From Streptomyces aureoverticillatus (lineage in GTDB: Bacteria; Actinomycetota; Actinomycetes; Streptomycetales; Streptomycetaceae), in contig NZ_BMSY01000013.1 in the NCBI RefSeq assembly GCF_014649395.1, positions 124,001 through 188,000 on the forward strand: a stretch of 64,000 nt of DNA, given 5' to 3'. The position numbers and the translations under genes are program-made. A model generated the notes under the pieces. That model ran no database searches, was not told the origin of the DNA, and worked only from the letters and a program-made list of their open reading frames with translations. Positions 60,468 through 64,000 of the stretch are shown here, in pieces. Positions within the stretch are counted from its first letter, which is position 1; every line of letters begins with the position of its first letter.

Positions 60468-62605
60468 CCGCCGGCCGTGTCGTCGGGGACCTGGAGGATG
60501 CCTCCGTAGTCCTTCTTGCTGGGCAGCGTCGGCACCGCGCGCTCCGAATACGCCACGGCGATCATGCTGCGCAGGTTCTTGGCCTGCTCGGCGGTCTGGA
60601 TCCGGTTGCCCTGCCGGTGGGCCGCCTTGACCTGCTCGACGGCGTCACTGATGGCCTTGACCGTCTCCAACGGCGCGCCGTCCGAGGCCAGTTCGGCCTG
60701 CCGGAACTGGCTGGCGAGCCCGCACTGGTGGTACATGTCGTCGAGCAGCAGCTCGGTGAGGCGCTTGTACTCGCCGCTGTCGCCCATCTCCACGGCCCGC
60801 TGCGCCTGCCCGATGTCGCGGCGCACCTTCATCTCCTGCGTCTGCTCGATGTACGCGCCGTACTGCTTCAGGAAGCGCTGGGCCTCCCGCACGGCGAGCC
60901 CCAGCTCCTCGCGCAGCACCGCGCTGTCCACCTCCTGCACGGTCTCGGGCGGCGGGGTGCGGGGCTTCTCGCGTTTCGGTGTGTCCTCCAGGACCATGTC
61001 GGTGCCGCGCACGCTGATGCGTACGGTGATGATGCGGTCCGCCGAGTAGTTGAACGACACGTCCACATGGCAGTTGACCTCGATCTCCTGCGGAAGCTCG
61101 AACTCCACCACGCCCTGTTCGTGGTTCTCGCTCGCCACATGGCTGTCGCCCTCGTACACCGGCACCCGGATCAGCCGGCTGTCCGTCGCGTGGAAGGTGC
61201 GCCGGCGCGGCTCGGGCAGCGGATAGGGCGAGCCCGCCGGGATGATCTCGACGAACACGTCGCGCTGCGAGCCCCTGACCGCGGCGATGCCCATCGCCAT
61301 GGGCGTCGACTCGAACAGCCCCGTCGACCCCACCGGCCGCCCGTTGACCAGGCTCTGCCCGCAGTCCGCGCACGTCTCGGCGGTGTACTCGTTGGTCGTG
61401 AAGCACTCCGGCGCCGGGCACTCCACGCCGTCGAGGGTCTGCGCGAGCACGCCAGCGCCGTAGGCCACGCACTCCATCGGGTTGATGTTGCGGCGCACCT
61501 TGTCCGGGCCGAAGAACGCCTCCACCGCCTCGTACACCGGCCGGGTCAGCGTGCCGCCGCCGACGAGCAGCACGTCGGAGATGTCGTCGGGCGTCAGCTC
61601 GAAGCCGGACAGGGTCTCCTTGACCAGGTCCATGGTGCGGGCCACCAGCGGCGCGATCATCTGCTGGAACTCGTCGCGGGTGAGCGCCATCTCGACGTCC
61701 ACGATGCCCTCGGGCCCGCGGTACGCGGCCGGGATCACGATGTACGTCTCCGGCAGCTCGTTCAGCTCCCGCTTGGCCGCCTCGGCCGCCTTCTTCGCCT
61801 GGAACAGGAACTCCTTGTCGCCGGACGGGTCGACGCCCCGCTCCGCGCGCATCCAGGCGATGATCCGCTCCACGATCGCCAGGTCGAAGTCGTCGCCGCC
61901 CAGCCAGATGTCGCCCGCCGAGCGGAGCACCTGGAACTGGCTGTGCCCCTCGCGGTCCTTGACCGTGTTCAGGACGGAGATGTCGAAGGTGCCGCCGCCC
62001 AGGTCGAAGACCAGGACGCGGCTGCGCGCGCCGTCCGGCTTGTGCAGCCCGAAGGCCACCGCCGCGGCCGTCGGCTCGTCGATGATCTTCTTCACCACCA
62101 GGCCCGCGCGCTCCGCGGCCTCCCGCGTCGCCGCCCGCTGCGCGTCGCGGAAGTACGCGGGCACGGTGATCACCGCGTGCGTCACCTGCTCGCCGAGGGT
62201 GCGCGCCGCGTCCCGCACCAGCTTGTCGAGGATGACGCTGGAGATCTCCGCGGGCGTACGGGTGCGGCCGCCCAGCGTCACGTGCGCGCGCGGGTCGTCG
62301 TCGGGGCCCGGCACGATCTCGTAGCTGAGCCGGTCGCGGGCCTCGGCCACCGACGTGTCCGCGAAGTCCCGGCCCATCAGGCGCTTCACGGACACGATGG
62401 TGTCCTTGGGCTGCCGCACCGCCCAGTTGAGGGCGTCCTCGCCGACGATCGTCTGCTCCTTGCCGTCGCGCCGCACCAGGCCGACGACGGACGGCGTCAG
62501 GCGGTCGCCCTTGCTGTTGGTGAGGACCGCGATGTCGTCGCGGTGCGGATCGTGGGCGGCGACGGCGCTGTTCGTGGTGCCGAGGTCGATCCCGATGGCC
62601 TTCAT
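60464..62605 (-). CDS. DnaK-type Hsp70 with an inserted zinc ribbon
   Basis: 713 aa; the start overlaps the GrpE stop (ATGA). The ATPase domain is intact: IGIDLGTTNS (4-13), VKRLMGRD, AVITVPAYF, FDLGGGTFDIS (200-210) and LLVGGGT (346-352). After the ATPase, Cys396, Cys401, Cys412 and Cys415 (CPAPEC, CADC) form a zinc-ribbon-like insert, where DnaK normally has only the short interdomain linker. A substrate-binding beta domain (MAMGIAAVRGSQRDVFVEII) and a helical tail follow. It is probably a specialised paralogue, not the housekeeping DnaK: no dnaJ or hspR is nearby. Confidence 0.88.
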   Translation of the reverse strand: MKAIGIDLGTTNSAVAAHDPHRDDIAVLTNSKGDRLTPSVVGLVRRDGKEQTIVGEDALNWAVRQPKDTIVSVKRLMGRDFADTSVAEARDRLSYEIVPGPDDDPRAHVTLGGRTRTPAEISSVILDKLVRDAARTLGEQVTHAVITVPAYFRDAQRAATREAAERAGLVVKKIIDEPTAAAVAFGLHKPDGARSRVLVFDLGGGTFDISVLNTVKDREGHSQFQVLRSAGDIWLGGDDFDLAIVERIIAWMRAERGVDPSGDKEFLFQAKKAAEAAKRELNELPETYIVIPAAYRGPEGIVDVEMALTRDEFQQMIAPLVARTMDLVKETLSGFELTPDDISDVLLVGGGTLTRPVYEAVEAFFGPDKVRRNINPMECVAYGAGVLAQTLDGVECPAPECFTTNEYTAETCADCGQSLVNGRPVGSTGLFESTPMAMGIAAVRGSQRDVFVEIIPAGSPYPLPEPRRRTFHATDSRLIRVPVYEGDSHVASENHEQGVVEFELPQEIEVNCHVDVSFNYSADRIITVRISVRGTDMVLEDTPKREKPRTPPPETVQEVDSAVLREELGLAVREAQRFLKQYGAYIEQTQEMKVRRDIGQAQRAVEMGDSGEYKRLTELLLDDMYHQCGLASQFRQAELASDGAPLETVKAISDAVEQVKAAHRQGNRIQTAEQAKNLRSMIAVAYSERAVPTLPSKKDYGGILQVPDDTAGG

Positions 62606-63144
62606 CCGTGCGTGGTCCCTTCCTGGGTTCGCGGGCTCGTCCCGTCGGTCTGTGTCGTCCGGCTCGTCGAGGGCCCCTCCCCGGTGCCGCCGGCCGCGGC
62701 CACCACGACCCGGGCGGCGCGCAGCACGTGTCCCCGGTATCGGTACCCGCGCCGCACCACCTCAAGGACCTCGTCCTCGCCCGCACCGCGCGGCGCGGCG
62801 CGCACCCGCACGACGTGGTGCGTGGCCGGGTCCGCGCGCTCCCCGACGCGCCCGATGACCTCCAGGCCCTCGCCGGTGACGGCCGTCTCCAGCTGCCGCG
62901 CGACGAGTTCGACGCTGCGGTGGTACGCGGCCGGGTCCGAGCCGGGACCGTGGGCGAGCAGCCGCCCGCAGGCGTCCAGCGTGTCCGCGCACACCAGGAG
63001 CAGCCGCTCGGTGTGCGCGCGGTGCGCGGCGTCGCGGGCGGCGAGCGCCTTGGAGCCCTCGTACGCGGCGAGGGCGGCGGCCGCGTACGGGTCGGCGGGG
63101 TCCGGGTCCGGCCCCGGCGGGTCGGGCGGGTCCATCGGGTTCAT
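62602..63144 (-). CDS. GrpE-like nucleotide exchange factor
   Basis: 180 aa from the ATG at 63144 with GGGGGAG upstream. A short Pro/Asp-rich N terminus precedes a helical section (RDAAHRAHTERLLLVCADTLDAC), and the C-terminal beta domain matches GrpE (LEVIGRVGERADPATHHVV then EDEVLEVVRRGYRYRGHVLRAARVVVA). The long N-terminal coiled coil of standard GrpE is short. It should promote ADP release from the DnaK encoded next, to which it is translationally coupled. Confidence 0.85.
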   Translation of the reverse strand: MNPMDPPDPPGPDPDPADPYAAAALAAYEGSKALAARDAAHRAHTERLLLVCADTLDACGRLLAHGPGSDPAAYHRSVELVARQLETAVTGEGLEVIGRVGERADPATHHVVRVRAAPRGAGEDEVLEVVRRGYRYRGHVLRAARVVVAAAGGTGEGPSTSRTTQTDGTSPRTQEGTTHG

Positions 63145-63173
63145 GAGCGCTCCCCCTGTTGGATGTCGGGCGG

Positions 63174-63515
63174 TCAGACGTCGAAGCGGACGAGGTCGGC
63201 GACGAGGCGGGCGGCGGCCTCGTCGGACAGCGGCTCCCCGGGGCCGCCGGGCCCGGCGAGCTCGCGGTCGATCTCCGCGACGGCGCCCGGCAGTTCGGCG
63301 GCGAGGTCCACGTCGTACCGGAACAGGTCGACGAGCAGCCGCCCCCGGACCGTGCGCAGCTCGTCCCACGCCGTCTGCGCCGCCGGTGTCATCAGGCGCC
63401 GGGCGAGCAGCTCGAACGGCACGTCCCGCATGTCGGCGTGCGAGGTCCACGGGGTCACGCCGGCGTCGGCGAGGGCGTCGTACGGGTCCGGGGCGCTCTC
63501 GGGGTCCTTGATCAC
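63174..63515 (-). CDS. 113-aa protein of the chaperone unit, unknown
   Basis: The GTG start at 63515 overlaps the stop of the preceding gene (GTGA), and the gene ends 29 bases before GrpE. It is acidic and helical, with DPYDALADAGVTPWTSHADMRD near the start and AARLVADLVRFDV at the end. There is no TM segment, no Cys and no recognised family. Its place between two coupled genes suggests a subunit or adaptor of the same system. Confidence 0.7.
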   Translation of the reverse strand: MIKDPESAPDPYDALADAGVTPWTSHADMRDVPFELLARRLMTPAAQTAWDELRTVRGRLLVDLFRYDVDLAAELPGAVAEIDRELAGPGGPGEPLSDEAAARLVADLVRFDV

Positions 63516-64000
63516 GGAGTGCGGCCTCCTTCGGTGGTGAGCGCCGTGAGCCAGCGGCTCACCGCGTCGAGCAGGGCGCGTCGCACCCGGCCGTCCATCA
63601 CGTCGGCGCGGGTGGCGCGGATCAGGTGGTGCAGGGCCTTGCGGACGTCGCCGCCGGCGAGTTCGGCCTCCGCGCGGTCGGTCAGCTCGGCGGCCCAGGA
63701 CGCCAGGTCGTCCTCGTCGGGCGGCGGCTCGGCGCCGTCGCTGCGCATCAGCTCGGCCATGCCCAGGACGCCCAGGTCGGTGGCGAGCAGCCGGTCGAGT
63801 TCCTCCAGGCACTCGCCGAGGGTCTCGCGGTAGTTGTGGGTGAGGGCCTGGCCGAGGCCCACGTCGAGCAGGCCGAGCGCCTCGTGCAACAGGCGGAGCC
63901 GGGCCGGGAGTTCGTCGGTGCGGGCGTCCAGGGTGAAGACGAGGGCGCGGGCGAGGTTGTCGCGGGCGTGGTTGGAGGCGGGGTTGAGGCCGAGGGCGCG
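63512..64000 (-). CDS. TPR-like helical protein, 5' end outside the window
   Basis: The frame is open to the right edge, giving at least 162 residues. Visible sequence begins RALGLNPASNHARDNLARAL and continues as amphipathic helices (LLHEALGLLDVGLGQALTHN, AEAELAGGDVRKALHHLIRATRA), consistent with tetratricopeptide or similar repeats. No start is visible; an apparent TTG at 63889 is internal. It is the first visible gene of the minus-strand chaperone unit, and more upstream genes are likely. Confidence 0.7.
   Translation of the reverse strand, partial: RALGLNPASNHARDNLARALVFTLDARTDELPARLRLLHEALGLLDVGLGQALTHNYRETLGECLEELDRLLATDLGVLGMAELMRSDGAEPPPDEDDLASWAAELTDRAEAELAGGDVRKALHHLIRATRADVMDGRVRRALLDAVSRWLTALTTEGGRTP

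Noticed and set aside
60464..63144. Housekeeping dnaK-grpE operon
   Set aside because: No dnaJ or hspR, an extra zinc ribbon in DnaK, a short GrpE, gene order grpE then dnaK, and coupling to a degenerate Hsp70 all argue for a specialised paralogue.

Overview
The window reads as a stretch of a Streptomyces-type (high-GC actinomycete) chromosome. GC content is very high, third codon positions are almost always G or C, GTG and TTG starts are common, neighbouring genes often overlap by four bases (ATGA or GTGA), and the gene content is typical of the genus: coproporphyrin-type heme genes, HemQ, DUF3000, DUF5959, a SARP/AfsR regulator and STAND ATPases. From memory, the left half resembles the conserved S. 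coelicolor region around SCO6026-SCO6061. That is a recollection, not a search result.

Layout. 1-3501: end of an unknown gene, then a fatty-acid beta-oxidation pair (FadB-like fusion and thiolase) on the minus strand. 4046-9849: RNase D, an orphan NarL-type regulator, DUF3000, hemE and a CoA-disulfide-reductase-like flavoenzyme. 9942-13810: a DUF4349 lipoprotein, hemY and hemQ (with hemE these point to the coproporphyrin heme route), then an RNHCP zinc-finger gene broken by a short palindromic element. 13815-19792: a secreted alpha/beta-hydrolase and a minus-strand cluster in which a DUF692 (MNIO) oxygenase lies between two DUF4142 paralogues, followed by a TIGR04222 membrane protein. 20108-26577: DUF5959, a fatty-acid desaturase beside a cold-shock gene, a two-gene unit of a Cys-motif micro-protein and an N5-(carboxyethyl)ornithine-synthase-like enzyme, a Pth2-like protein and a small ABC transporter. 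26772-36672: polysaccharide deacetylase, VOC protein, methyltransferase, PhoX, ZapE, a RibD-like reductase, murC and msrB. 36847-48415 is more accessory: an AfsR/SARP regulator with a TTA codon, a glycerophosphotransferase-like protein with a coupled partner, a second STAND ATPase, a DUF1266 protein and a hydrolase-P450 pair.

48556-64000 (running off the end) holds the most unusual locus, two convergent units meeting nine bases apart. The plus-strand unit encodes a GAP1-like protein, a von Willebrand A protein, a PP2C phosphatase and a divergent protein kinase (a TerY-P-type phosphorylation triad). The minus-strand unit encodes a TPR-like protein, a 113-aa protein, GrpE, a DnaK with an added zinc ribbon, a degenerate Hsp70 fused to a helical repeat region, a two-TM coiled-coil protein, a small MotB/ExbD-like protein with an Asp in its TM helix, and a Fn3-like protein. 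Nearly all reading frames overlap or abut. I infer a signalling plus chaperone plus membrane-motor stress or conflict system. The individual families are known; I do not know of a described function for this whole assembly.

A second theme is short repeats. One family of about 40-bp palindromic elements occurs three times, each inside a gene: twice in frame (Pth2-like protein, P450) and once as a gene-breaking insertion (RNHCP). A REP-like family with the core CTCAAACGCCGGACGGGC lies between genes, including a perfect 54-bp direct repeat upstream of hemE and a 24-bp hairpin before murC. No tRNA, rRNA, CRISPR array, transposase or integrase was seen.
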